A stretch of DNA of 64,000 nt from positions 124,001 to 188,000 of the forward strand of contig NZ_NRSJ01000004.1 of assembly GCF_016584085.1 (NCBI RefSeq), written 5' to 3'. A program made the translations under genes and the position numbers. Below the pieces are notes generated by a model, which saw nothing but the letters and a program-made list of their open reading frames with translations, ran no database searches and was not told where the DNA came from. Source of the stretch: Halochromatium glycolicum (lineage in GTDB: Bacteria > Pseudomonadota > Gammaproteobacteria > Chromatiales > Chromatiaceae). Positions 13,311-21,278 of the stretch are shown piece by piece. How positions within the stretch are numbered: the stretch's first letter is position 1; each line of letters starts with the position of its first letter.

Positions 13311-13337
13311 GAGGGGCGCTCAGGCGCCCCTCTTTTT
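13311..13337 (+). terminator. Rho-independent terminator of the tkt-fba operon
   Basis: A 9-bp perfect stem (GAGGGGCGC / GCGCCCCTC) with a TCAG loop is followed by five T residues. It ends the plus-strand operon and lies between converging transcripts of fba and the kai operon. Confidence 0.92.
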
Positions 13338-13344
13338 CTGTCCT

Positions 13345-13432
13345 CAATCGAACGCCCGCAACCGAACGCCCACACGGGCACCCGCAACCGAACCCCTGCA
13401 ACCGAACCCCGCAATCGGGCACCCTCAATCGA
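13345..13432. repeat. Degenerate CAACCGAAC repeat cluster
   Basis: About six imperfect 13-16 bp units built on CGCAACCGAACSCC / CTCAATCGAAC run up to the end of the kaiB-like gene. Units vary in length and spacing, and no spacers of CRISPR type are present. The function is unknown. Confidence 0.6.
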
Positions 13433-13739
13433 CCATGAGGAAACGCTCGAGGGTTTGAGGCTCCGAGAGGTCGCCGTAGAGGACCTCGGCGCCCTCGCCA
13501 TCGCTGATCCGCAGCAGCGCCGGCGTCGCGAAGATGCCGTAGGCAAAGGTCTGGGCCGGGTCCTGAACCAGGTCGATCTCTTGAGTCATCTCCGGGTCCT
13601 GTCCGAACCGGCGCAATGCCTCGGCGAGGTTGGCCCGCGCCCGGCGTGAGCGCGGTGCATCGCCGGTCGTGAACAGGATCAGTTGCGGCCGCTTCCCGCT
13701 CTCGACGCTGGCAGCCTCGATCGCGCTCGGGGTCGTCAT
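13425..13739 (-). CDS. KaiB-like protein
   Basis: The 104-residue protein has the KaiB thioredoxin-like pattern: an opening hydrophobic strand PQLILFTTGDAPRSRRA, a helix of Leu/Ala/Arg, the acidic strand QEIDLVQDPAQ, then FATPALLRI and LYGDLSEPQTLERFL, which parallel the ATPTLVK and IGDLSDTERVL regions of cyanobacterial KaiB. KaiB binds KaiC hexamers in a phosphorylation-dependent way and times downstream output. Its start codon overlaps the kaiC stop (ATGA, 13736-13739), so the two are translationally coupled. No kaiA is seen, as is usual outside cyanobacteria. It is the last gene of a four-gene minus-strand operon. Confidence 0.82.
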   Translation of the reverse strand: MTTPSAIEAASVESGKRPQLILFTTGDAPRSRRARANLAEALRRFGQDPEMTQEIDLVQDPAQTFAYGIFATPALLRISDGEGAEVLYGDLSEPQTLERFLMVD

Positions 13740-15469
13740 CGGTGATTGCCCTCGCTCCGCTCGCGCACGCCCTGCGCAGGCGTGTCCTCGCTCATGGGGG
13801 CAGCCGCCTGGCGTCGCCGGACCACGTCTCGCTGCTGCTGCTCGGAGAGCGTCTCGCGCGCCCGCTGTTCTTCCTGCTGCGCCTGCAGCTCGATGCGCAG
13901 CCGCGCTGCCTCGGCCTCGGCCGTCTCGATGCGCCGTTCCAGATCCTGCCGGCGTTGAGTGTCTTCGAGCGCCCTCAAGCGCCGATTCAGGGCCTCTTCG
14001 CTCTCCTTCTGCAGCCGTGCAGTGCCCATCAGCACCTCGGTGCCATACTCGTAGACATCGGCCAGATCCAGGCCGCCGTCGGCCAGGATCAGTTCCCGGA
14101 CCTGATTCGAGTGCGCCGTTCCGCGTGATTTGACGACCGAGAGCGAGCGGTTGCGCTCGCCGCCGACGACATTGAAGCCCAGCGTCAGCCAGGTGTCGGC
14201 CAGCGTCGAGACATGGCTGAGGGTCGCCTCGCTGCCCGGGTCGTCATCGCTGTTGAGCGATGTCAGCACCGTTGTGATGCCGCTTGCCCGGGTCTTGCTC
14301 AAGAGGCGCTCGATCGCGATCTTCGCATCGTCTGGCCCGGCCGCCTTGAACAGCGCCGATATCGGGTCGATGATCAGGCAGGCCGGTTCCAACTCCTCGA
14401 TGCCGCGAACCAGCGCATGGTAATGGGTCTCGAGCAGACTGCTCCAGGCCTCGCGCGTGACGAAGCGCAGCAGGCCGGCCTCGATCGGTGCGCCGAGCTC
14501 GATACCGACCGAGGCCAGATTGCGGATCACCGGCGCCTGGATCTCATCGAAACTGAGGTAGAGCACGCGCTCGCCGCGCGCAGTCGCAGCGGCGGCAAAG
14601 CTGCCGCAGAGCGTGGTCTTGGCCGTGCCGGGTTGGCCCGAGATCAGGATCGTCGAGGCACGGTAGAGCCCGCCGTCGAGGACCTCATCGAGCCGGCCGA
14701 TTCCGGTGCTGAGCCGTTCCTGGCTGGCTCGCTCTACTCGGATCGTGCTGCTGTCCTCTTCGGTGTAGGGGAAGTGCACCCCATCGGTGTCGATCAGCAT
14801 CGGGACCTCATCGGCGGTATGGTCACTGCCGCGATACTTCGCGATCCGAAAGCGGCGGGCGAGCCGGCTTTCGATGAGGGTCGTCGAGAGCAGCATGACG
14901 CTCGGCAACAGGAACTCGACACCCTCGAGGTGCTTGGGAGCGAGCGCGTTCTGATCGAGCTTGCCGGTCAAGAGCAGCGTCAGCCCGCGTTCCTCGGACC
15001 AGTCACTGACCCGGTGCACCTGCTCGATCGCGACGAACGGGTCGCGATGTCGATAGAGCAGCTGGTCGATGCCATCGAGAATGAGCCACTCGGCTCGGGT
15101 ACGCTGAACGCAATGCTCGATCCCGGCCAGTAGCCCGCCGAGGTCGAACTCCCCCGAGACCTGAGCACCCTGGCTCGGCCGGGCATCGATCAGCTCGAAG
15201 CCCGGGTGCTCGGCCAGGCGCTGTCCCCAGCTGAACGAGGCCGCGTCGCGCAGGACCTGAGCGCGCGATTCCTCGAACGAGACGAACACAGCGGCCTCAT
15301 CGCGCGCGAGCGCCTGGGCGATGATCTGCAACGTCAAGACGGTCTTGCCGGATGCCGGGCGGCCGAGCACCAATGTCCCGCCGGCAGCCGGCAGGCCGCC
15401 GTGGGTCATCCAGTCGAGGCCGGTGATACCGGTTGGGCGTTTGGTGATGGCCTGATCGGGTTCCGTCAT
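13736..15469 (-). CDS. KaiC-type double-domain ATPase
   Basis: The 577-residue protein contains two RecA/KaiC domains. Domain I (about 10-235) has Walker A GRPASGKT at 36-43 and the catalytic pair E66-E67 (FEES). Domain II (about 245-475) has Walker A GQPGTAKT at 278-285, D308-E309 where most KaiCs have EE, and HVSTLADT at 419-426, in which S421-T422 line up with the Ser431/Thr432 autophosphorylation sites of Synechococcus KaiC. A C-terminal coiled coil rich in Arg, Gln and Glu (about 480-550) is an extra. This implies a KaiC able to autophosphorylate; circadian function is not implied. It overlaps both neighbours by 4 bp: the GGDEF-EAL gene upstream and the kaiB-like gene downstream. Confidence 0.9.
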   Translation of the reverse strand: MTEPDQAITKRPTGITGLDWMTHGGLPAAGGTLVLGRPASGKTVLTLQIIAQALARDEAAVFVSFEESRAQVLRDAASFSWGQRLAEHPGFELIDARPSQGAQVSGEFDLGGLLAGIEHCVQRTRAEWLILDGIDQLLYRHRDPFVAIEQVHRVSDWSEERGLTLLLTGKLDQNALAPKHLEGVEFLLPSVMLLSTTLIESRLARRFRIAKYRGSDHTADEVPMLIDTDGVHFPYTEEDSSTIRVERASQERLSTGIGRLDEVLDGGLYRASTILISGQPGTAKTTLCGSFAAAATARGERVLYLSFDEIQAPVIRNLASVGIELGAPIEAGLLRFVTREAWSSLLETHYHALVRGIEELEPACLIIDPISALFKAAGPDDAKIAIERLLSKTRASGITTVLTSLNSDDDPGSEATLSHVSTLADTWLTLGFNVVGGERNRSLSVVKSRGTAHSNQVRELILADGGLDLADVYEYGTEVLMGTARLQKESEEALNRRLRALEDTQRRQDLERRIETAEAEAARLRIELQAQQEEQRARETLSEQQQRDVVRRRQAAAPMSEDTPAQGVRERSEGNHR

Positions 15470-18400
15470 GCGTCTCGCTCTGCGGTTCGGTGGGATTCGG
15501 TTCGGGAGTCTGCGCGAGCCGCGGTGGCGCCGGCACCGAGCGGCAGCTGGCAGCCTTGTTCAAGAAGCCAGCGGAAATCCTCGGTCTCGAGCGGCATGCT
15601 GAACAGATAGCCTTGCCCCAGCTCGTAGCCCATGTCCAGCAGGGCCTGACGGACCGGCTCCGATTCGATCCCTTCGGCGATCAGATCGGCCCCCAATGCA
15701 TCCCCGACGCCCTTGACCGTCTGCAGCACTCGGCGACTGTAGTGGTCATCGAGCGCGCTCGCGACGAAAAAGCGGTCCACCTTGATCTCATCGAATGGAT
15801 AGCGCTGCAGATAGGCAAGCGACGAATAGCCGGTGCCGAAGTCGTCGAGGGACAGCCGAACGCCGAGCGCCCGCAGTGCGTTCAGCTCTTGCAGCAGCGA
15901 GGTCGAGGCGCCCTCGAACACGCTCTCGGTGATCTCGAGCGTCAGCGCGCCCGGGTCGATCCGGTAGGTCTCGATCGCGGTGCGGACCGCGCCAGGGAAA
16001 TCGGTGAGGCGAAACTGGATCAGCGAGACATTGACCGCGATGCCGACGACCTCGAGTCCAGCCTGCTGCCATTCGCTTAGGCGCCGGCAGGCCTCATGCA
16101 GCGCCCATTCGCCGATCGGGCCGATCTGCTGGCTTTGCTCGGCGATCGGGATAAAGAGACCGGGCGGTTGCAGTCCGCGCTGCGGATGGTTCCAGCGCAA
16201 CAAGGCCTCGCCCGAAACCAATTGGCCGTCGACGAGCCGGACCTTGGGCTGGAAATGGAGCTCGAACTGCCGCTCGTCGAGGGCGGTCCGCAGGTCCCGG
16301 CTCAGCTCGAGGCGTTCATGGACCTGCTGATCGAGCTCGGCATTGTAGGCGATTGGCGGCGCGATCCCGTGGGCGCGGTGCTGGAACAGCGCGAGCTCGG
16401 CCTGGTGCAGCCGTTCCTCGGCCGGGACCGCGGTATCGGTGACCACCGTGTAGCCAAGATCGATCGCGATCTCGATGCCGATCTCGGGTCTGAGAAATCG
16501 GTGTTCCGAGATCCGCTTGAGCGCCTGAACAGGCTCGTGTGGATCAGCGCCGGGCGCCACCGGCAGCAGCACACTGAACTCGTCGCCGGCGATCCGTCCG
16601 ACCAGACCATTGCTGCCGGCCACACGCTCGAGCCAACGCGCGACCTCGATCAGCAACTGGTCGCCTGCCTCGAACCCGTAGGCATCGTTGACGTCGCGCA
16701 GGTCCTTGATGTCGAACATCGCCAGCACCGCAGGCGAGCCGTCCTGGTTGGCGTCAAGGTACTCGTTCAGGGCCTTCGTAAAGCCGGTTCGGGTCAGCAG
16801 ATCGGTCAGTCGGTCACGGTTGATGAGCTGGCTCAGCTGCAGCTCGGCCAGCTTGCGCTCGGTGATGTCGACATGCATCACCACGGCGCCTTGGCCTTGG
16901 TCCGTCGCGCCGAGCGCATCTTCACGCTTGAGCCGATTCGCGGTCACGCGGAACCAGCGCTGCTCGTCGGGCGAGTGACAGGGATACTCGAGCGCGAAGG
17001 TGTGCTGGTCGCCGGCGAGCAGATCACGAAGCCCTTGCGCGATCGGTGCCGCTTCGCTCGACCGGTCGCCGGTGGCGCGGTCGCAGAGCTCGATGTAATT
17101 GGTACCGATGCCCGAGAGCGCGTCGTGCAGGCCGTTCTCTTCGCCGAATCGGCGCCACTGGTCATTCACATCGATGATGCGTCCCTGTCGATCCAGTAGC
17201 GCGATGTGGGCCGGCAGTGAATCGATCAGCGCCCGCCTGGTCTCGACCAGCTCGGCCAGTTGGTCGCGTGAGCGCCGCAGCGCCGACTTCTGCGATTGCA
17301 GGCTGCGCACCATTCGGTGCCGTTCGCTGACGTCCTGGAAATAGACCGCCAGGCCATCGGAAGACGGATAGGCGCGGATCTCGAACCAGGTGCTAAACGG
17401 GCGATAGTATTCCTCGAAGCTCGTCGTCTCCTGCGTGAGCATCGCCTGCCGGTAGGCGCGCTCGATCCGGGTGCCAATCGCCTCTGGGAAGCACTGCCAG
17501 AAGTCCTGCCCCAGCAACTGCTCACGGGGATGCTGGAGCAGCCGCGCCGCCTCCTGGTTCAAGTAGGTGAAGCGCCAATCGCGGTCCAGCGTAAAGAAGC
17601 CGTCGGTGATGCTCTCGAGTGTCTTCTGCAGCCGCTCGGCCAGCGCTTCTGCCTCATGCTCGGCCGACTTCAGCGCCGAGATATCCTGGAACGCGCCCTG
17701 TACGGAGCTGATCCGGCCATCGGCGTCGAGGACGGCCTCACCGGTGGCGCGGACCCACACAGGCTCCCCGTCGGCGTTGATGATCCTCAGGGCCTCGTCA
17801 TAGGCGATGCCCTGCTCACGGCACTGGGTGAAGACGCATCGGATACGGTCCTGGTCCTCAGGGGCATAGAAGGCGATGGCTTCGTCGACGCTGGGCGAAT
17901 AACCCTCCGGCATGCCGTGGATCGCGGTTACGGCGGCAGACCATTCGACCCGATTGGTCGCGAAGTCGACACGCCAACCGCCGAAACGCGCGATCCGGCC
18001 GGCGATATCGAGCAGGTGGGCCTGCTCGCGGACCTGTCGCTCAGCCTGCTTGAGCTCGGAGATGTCGGTGATGACGGCAACCACCTGGCGCCGCCCATCG
18101 CTGCTTGGCGTGATCGGAAAGTAGCGCACCAGCAGTTCGCGCTCGCGCCCATCGGCCCCGCGCCGTCGCGTCTCGTAGCGCTCGGGCTGACCGGATAGAC
18201 AGCGATCCAACCGCGGTTTGGCCTCGGCGTCGAAGTAGGGCTCGCCAAGCAGTTCCCAGATGTAGGCGCCTTCGACCTTGCTGCGCTCACGGCCGAACGC
18301 CCGCGCGTAGGCGTCGTTGACCAGCAGGTATCGGTAGTGCTCATCAGCGATCGCCATCAGGTCTTCGCTGCCCTCGACGAGCTGGCAATATTGGAGCAGG

Positions 18401-19167
18401 CGCTGCCGACTCACCTCCTGTTGATCCAGCATCCGGTTCAGGGTCTTGGCGAGCACCGCGGTCTCGTCCCGACCGGATACCTGCGCGCGGGCGTTGCCAT
18501 CACCGGCACCGATTCGCGCGACGGTCTGGGTAAGCCGGCGGATCGGCGTCGCGATCCGCCAGTAGATCAGTCCGAAGGCGGCTATGCAGAGCAACCCGAA
18601 CAGCAACGCGGCGATCACGAGCCGAACCGCGGCCGCCTGAGCGCGGTTGGCCAGCGCCGCGCGGCGCTCGCGCAGCACGTCGTCCAGTGCCGTGTCGAGT
18701 GCGATGCCGTGCTGTGCGATCTGGCTTAGCAGGATGCGGCTTTGGTCGGAGACCGGTGCCGGCCTGATGGTCAGGGCCTCGGCACCATCGCCCGCGCTGC
18801 CCGCCCCGGCCGAGGAGCCGGCCGAGGAGCCGTTCGTGATGATGAAGAGATTGGTGATCAGCAGCTCTACCAGCCGTGCCGCCTTCAGCGCGTCCGGGTG
18901 GGTGTCGCCGAGCCCCTCGAGCTGAGCCCTGATCGCGTCGGCCTCGGTCCGGACGCTGCCGGCCAACTCGGCACCTGCGCCTTGCAGCACAAGGTTGTCG
19001 GTGGCGACCGAGAGCTGATCGATCCGCTCGCGCAGCGAGAACAGCTCGCTGATGTCGGCCTGGATGGATCGGACCTGATCCGCAGCGTTCAGGGTCAACG
19101 CCAGCAGCAGGAGCACCCCCAACGCCGAACCGATGATGCTGGCAATGGACAGATGCAGCAGCTTCAT
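15466..19167 (-). CDS. Membrane sensor protein, HAMP-PAS(4)-GGDEF-EAL
   Basis: This 1233-residue inner-membrane protein is predicted to make and/or degrade cyclic di-GMP. In order: a membrane segment (about 8-28), a periplasmic domain (about 29-180) with a Ser/Gly/Ala-rich stretch near 113-130, a second membrane segment (about 182-203), HAMP (203-255), and four PAS domains (about 262-375, 385-500, 510-620, 640-770). GGDEF (780-950) has the motif AGDEF at 860-864, and EAL (965-1210) has intact E987-A988-L989, LDDFGTGYSS, KVDR, AEGIES and GQGYLF. The EAL residues look fully active; the AGDEF variant may or may not be. It is coupled by 4-bp overlaps to the binding-protein gene before it and kaiC after it, suggesting that all four act in one pathway. 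Confidence 0.9.
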   Translation of the reverse strand: MKLLHLSIASIIGSALGVLLLLALTLNAADQVRSIQADISELFSLRERIDQLSVATDNLVLQGAGAELAGSVRTEADAIRAQLEGLGDTHPDALKAARLVELLITNLFIITNGSSAGSSAGAGSAGDGAEALTIRPAPVSDQSRILLSQIAQHGIALDTALDDVLRERRAALANRAQAAAVRLVIAALLFGLLCIAAFGLIYWRIATPIRRLTQTVARIGAGDGNARAQVSGRDETAVLAKTLNRMLDQQEVSRQRLLQYCQLVEGSEDLMAIADEHYRYLLVNDAYARAFGRERSKVEGAYIWELLGEPYFDAEAKPRLDRCLSGQPERYETRRRGADGRERELLVRYFPITPSSDGRRQVVAVITDISELKQAERQVREQAHLLDIAGRIARFGGWRVDFATNRVEWSAAVTAIHGMPEGYSPSVDEAIAFYAPEDQDRIRCVFTQCREQGIAYDEALRIINADGEPVWVRATGEAVLDADGRISSVQGAFQDISALKSAEHEAEALAERLQKTLESITDGFFTLDRDWRFTYLNQEAARLLQHPREQLLGQDFWQCFPEAIGTRIERAYRQAMLTQETTSFEEYYRPFSTWFEIRAYPSSDGLAVYFQDVSERHRMVRSLQSQKSALRRSRDQLAELVETRRALIDSLPAHIALLDRQGRIIDVNDQWRRFGEENGLHDALSGIGTNYIELCDRATGDRSSEAAPIAQGLRDLLAGDQHTFALEYPCHSPDEQRWFRVTANRLKREDALGATDQGQGAVVMHVDITERKLAELQLSQLINRDRLTDLLTRTGFTKALNEYLDANQDGSPAVLAMFDIKDLRDVNDAYGFEAGDQLLIEVARWLERVAGSNGLVGRIAGDEFSVLLPVAPGADPHEPVQALKRISEHRFLRPEIGIEIAIDLGYTVVTDTAVPAEERLHQAELALFQHRAHGIAPPIAYNAELDQQVHERLELSRDLRTALDERQFELHFQPKVRLVDGQLVSGEALLRWNHPQRGLQPPGLFIPIAEQSQQIGPIGEWALHEACRRLSEWQQAGLEVVGIAVNVSLIQFRLTDFPGAVRTAIETYRIDPGALTLEITESVFEGASTSLLQELNALRALGVRLSLDDFGTGYSSLAYLQRYPFDEIKVDRFFVASALDDHYSRRVLQTVKGVGDALGADLIAEGIESEPVRQALLDMGYELGQGYLFSMPLETEDFRWLLEQGCQLPLGAGATAARADSRTESHRTAERDA

Positions 19168-20447
19168 CGCTCAGGCGCGCGGCGCGGCGGTATCGGCCGC
19201 TGCGACGGGATGCCGACGGCGCTCGGAAACTGCTGGCGTAACGGGCCGGCGGCGATCAGCGCGAGCACGGACAGTTGCCGAGGGCGTGGCGGATCGCCCT
19301 GCCCAAGGCGCCAGCCTGCCGGCGGGTCTGTCTGCTGCGCTGCCGGCTGATGACTCTGCTGCCGGTCTTGCTGCCGGTCCTGCTCCTGACCCTGCTGCCG
19401 GTCCTGCTGCCGGTCCTGCTGCCGGTCCTGCTGCCGGTCTTGCTGCCGGTCTTGCTGCCGGTCTTGCTGCCGGATCATCCGCTCGGCCCAGTGCAGTTGC
19501 CCCTGCAGGGCGGCGATCAGTGACCAGTCGAGGCTGAGGTCATAATCGAGTGCATTCCAATTCCGGCTCAGCTCATCGAGCGGTGCATCGAAGCGCTCGG
19601 CAAAGCGCGCAAGCGAGGCGCGACCCTGCCGCTCGATCCGGTCGATCGCATCCCGGTAGGCCCTCAGCAGGGCGGAGCAGACCTCGGCCCGTGCCTCGGC
19701 GGTCTCGCGCCGGGTCACGAGTACCCAACGGGCGGTATAGAAACGACTGATCGAGAACTGGCCAAGCCTTGGACCCAGCTGCCCACGCAGCCGGGCGATA
19801 TCGGGCTCCCAGATCACCGCCGCGTCGATGTGCCCGGCGCGCAACAGCGCCGGGATCGCGTCGATCGGATCATGCCGCACCGCCAGATCGCCTGGTTCCA
19901 GGCCATGCATGGTCCGGAACACCCACCAGAGGAATTCGGCATTGGTCCCTTGTGGCAATGCGAGGCGCCGGCCCCTCAGGTCGGCCGGCGTCTCGATCCC
20001 TTGGTCAGTCCGGAATACGACCTGATTGAGCGAGGTCGAGTGGAGCATCGAGGCCAGGATCACCGGGTCATCGGTTGCGCCCGGGTTGGGATCATTGAGC
20101 AGGTCGAGCACCAACGGTGTCAGGGCCATCAACGCAAAGTCGGTCTCGCCGGCGCGCAGCTTGGCGAGATTGTCCCTTCCGGACCCGGTGAACGCGACCT
20201 CAACGGCGATCCCATGGCGCTCGAACAGGCGCTGCTCGGCGGCGATCAGCGTCGGCAGGTCGCCGAGGTACTCGACACCGGCGAGCCGCAACGGAGTCTG
20301 TATTAAGCCCGACGAGGGTGGTGCTGCTGGCGCCAAGCCGGTGACGACGGCCATCAGTCCTAGCGCGAGCGACAACCAGCGACCCCGAGAGATCGAACAA
20401 AGCGGTGGTCTCGGTAAACCAGGGCATCTGAGCCAGAGGATAGGCAT
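19164..20447 (-). CDS. Periplasmic NMT1/ThiY-like solute-binding protein with QQDR repeats
   Basis: The 427-residue protein has a signal peptide (Arg-containing head, hydrophobic core about 24-40), then an ABC-type periplasmic binding fold of the NMT1/SsuA class. Landmarks are LRLAGVEYLGDLPTLIAAEQ, the ligand-site region GRDNLAKLRAGETDFALM, and ADLRGRRLALPQGTNAEF. The 12-bp DNA repeat in the C-terminal part makes QQDR repeated about nine times (327-365), an unusual hydrophilic tail. No ABC permease or ATPase gene is nearby, and the stop overlaps the start of the GGDEF-EAL receptor by 4 bp. It is therefore more likely a ligand sensor for that receptor than a transport component. The ligand is unknown. 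Confidence 0.8.
   Translation of the reverse strand: MPILWLRCPGLPRPPLCSISRGRWLSLALGLMAVVTGLAPAAPPSSGLIQTPLRLAGVEYLGDLPTLIAAEQRLFERHGIAVEVAFTGSGRDNLAKLRAGETDFALMALTPLVLDLLNDPNPGATDDPVILASMLHSTSLNQVVFRTDQGIETPADLRGRRLALPQGTNAEFLWWVFRTMHGLEPGDLAVRHDPIDAIPALLRAGHIDAAVIWEPDIARLRGQLGPRLGQFSISRFYTARWVLVTRRETAEARAEVCSALLRAYRDAIDRIERQGRASLARFAERFDAPLDELSRNWNALDYDLSLDWSLIAALQGQLHWAERMIRQQDRQQDRQQDRQQDRQQDRQQDRQQGQEQDRQQDRQQSHQPAAQQTDPPAGWRLGQGDPPRPRQLSVLALIAAGPLRQQFPSAVGIPSQRPIPPRRAPER
19358..19475 (-). repeat. In-frame 12-bp tandem repeat in the binding-protein gene
   Basis: Near-identical copies of a 12-bp unit (GCTGCCGGTC(C/T)T on the plus strand) are repeated about nine to ten times, with one divergent unit around 19382-19395. 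Each unit encodes QQDR. Copy number can change by slippage without breaking the frame. Confidence 0.9.
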
Positions 20448-20576
20448 AGGACATGAAGTATCGTTGACTTTGCTGGATCATCCAAGGCGAAATGAGAGAT
20501 CATCGAGATGATAGGCCGATGCTTCGTTGCGGCCGTTGGCGCACAGCAAGCGTGTTGGCGGAAGGTTGAGGGTAAG

Positions 20577-21278
20577 ATGACGAAGGCGGTGGTATTGCTG
20601 AGCGGCGGGCTGGATTCGGCCACCGTGTTGGCGATCTCTCGGGCATCGGGCTTCGAGCCCTATGCACTCTCGTTCCGTTATGGTCAGCGTCACGGGGCGG
20701 AGCTGGAGGCCGCGGCCCGGGTTGCTGCTGCGCTCGGGGCGCTCGAGCACCGGATCAGCGAGATCGATCTGGGCCAGTTCGGCGGCTCGGCACTCACGGC
20801 TGCGGAGATCGCGGTGCCCAAGGATCGCAGTGCCGAGGCGATCGGAGAGGGGATACCGGTGACCTACGTCCCGGCCCGCAACACGGTGTTCCTGTCGCTT
20901 GCGCTGGCCTGGGCCGAGGTGATCGGTGCGAGCGATCTGTTCATCGGCGTCAACGCGCTGGATTACTCCGGTTATCCGGACTGCCGGCCCGAGTACATCG
21001 CCGCGTTCGAGCAGATGGCCAATCTCGCGACTGCTGCCGGGGTCTCGGGGCGCCAACGCCTGAGGCTCCACGCACCGCTGATCGACCTGAGCAAGGCGCA
21101 GATCATCCGTCGCGGCCACGCGCTCGGCGTCGACTATGGGCTTACCAGCAGCTGCTATGATCCAGGGCCTGAGGGCCGCCCCTGCGGCCACTGCGATGCC
21201 TGTTTGCTGCGCGCGAAGGGGTTCGCCGAGGCCGGGCTCGCCGATCCGTTACTGCAGCGGTTTGAGGACCATCCCTGA
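20577..21278 (+). CDS. queC: 7-cyano-7-deazaguanine synthase
   Basis: QueC converts 7-carboxy-7-deazaguanine to preQ0 using ATP and ammonia in queuosine biosynthesis. The 233-residue protein begins with the PP-loop motif [14 protein letters not shown], has [12 protein letters not shown], and the C-terminal zinc site with four cysteines in [21 protein letters not shown]. The ATG at 20577, preceded by GAGGG, matches the family; an upstream ATG at 20508 adds 23 residues without similarity. Its last base is shared with the start of the queD-type gene, so queC, queD and queE form one unit. Confidence 0.96.
   Translation: MTKAVVLLSGGLDSATVLAISRASGFEPYALSFRYGQRHGAELEAAARVAAALGALEHRISEIDLGQFGGSALTAAEIAVPKDRSAEAIGEGIPVTYVPARNTVFLSLALAWAEVIGASDLFIGVNALDYSGYPDCRPEYIAAFEQMANLATAAGVSGRQRLRLHAPLIDLSKAQIIRRGHALGVDYGLTSSCYDPGPEGRPCGHCDACLLRAKGFAEAGLADPLLQRFEDHP

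Noticed and set aside
13345..13432. CRISPR array
   Set aside because: Units are degenerate, too short and lack spacers of constant length.
19358..19475. CRISPR array
   Set aside because: The 12-bp units have no spacers and encode QQDR in frame in a clear gene; no cas genes are present in the window.
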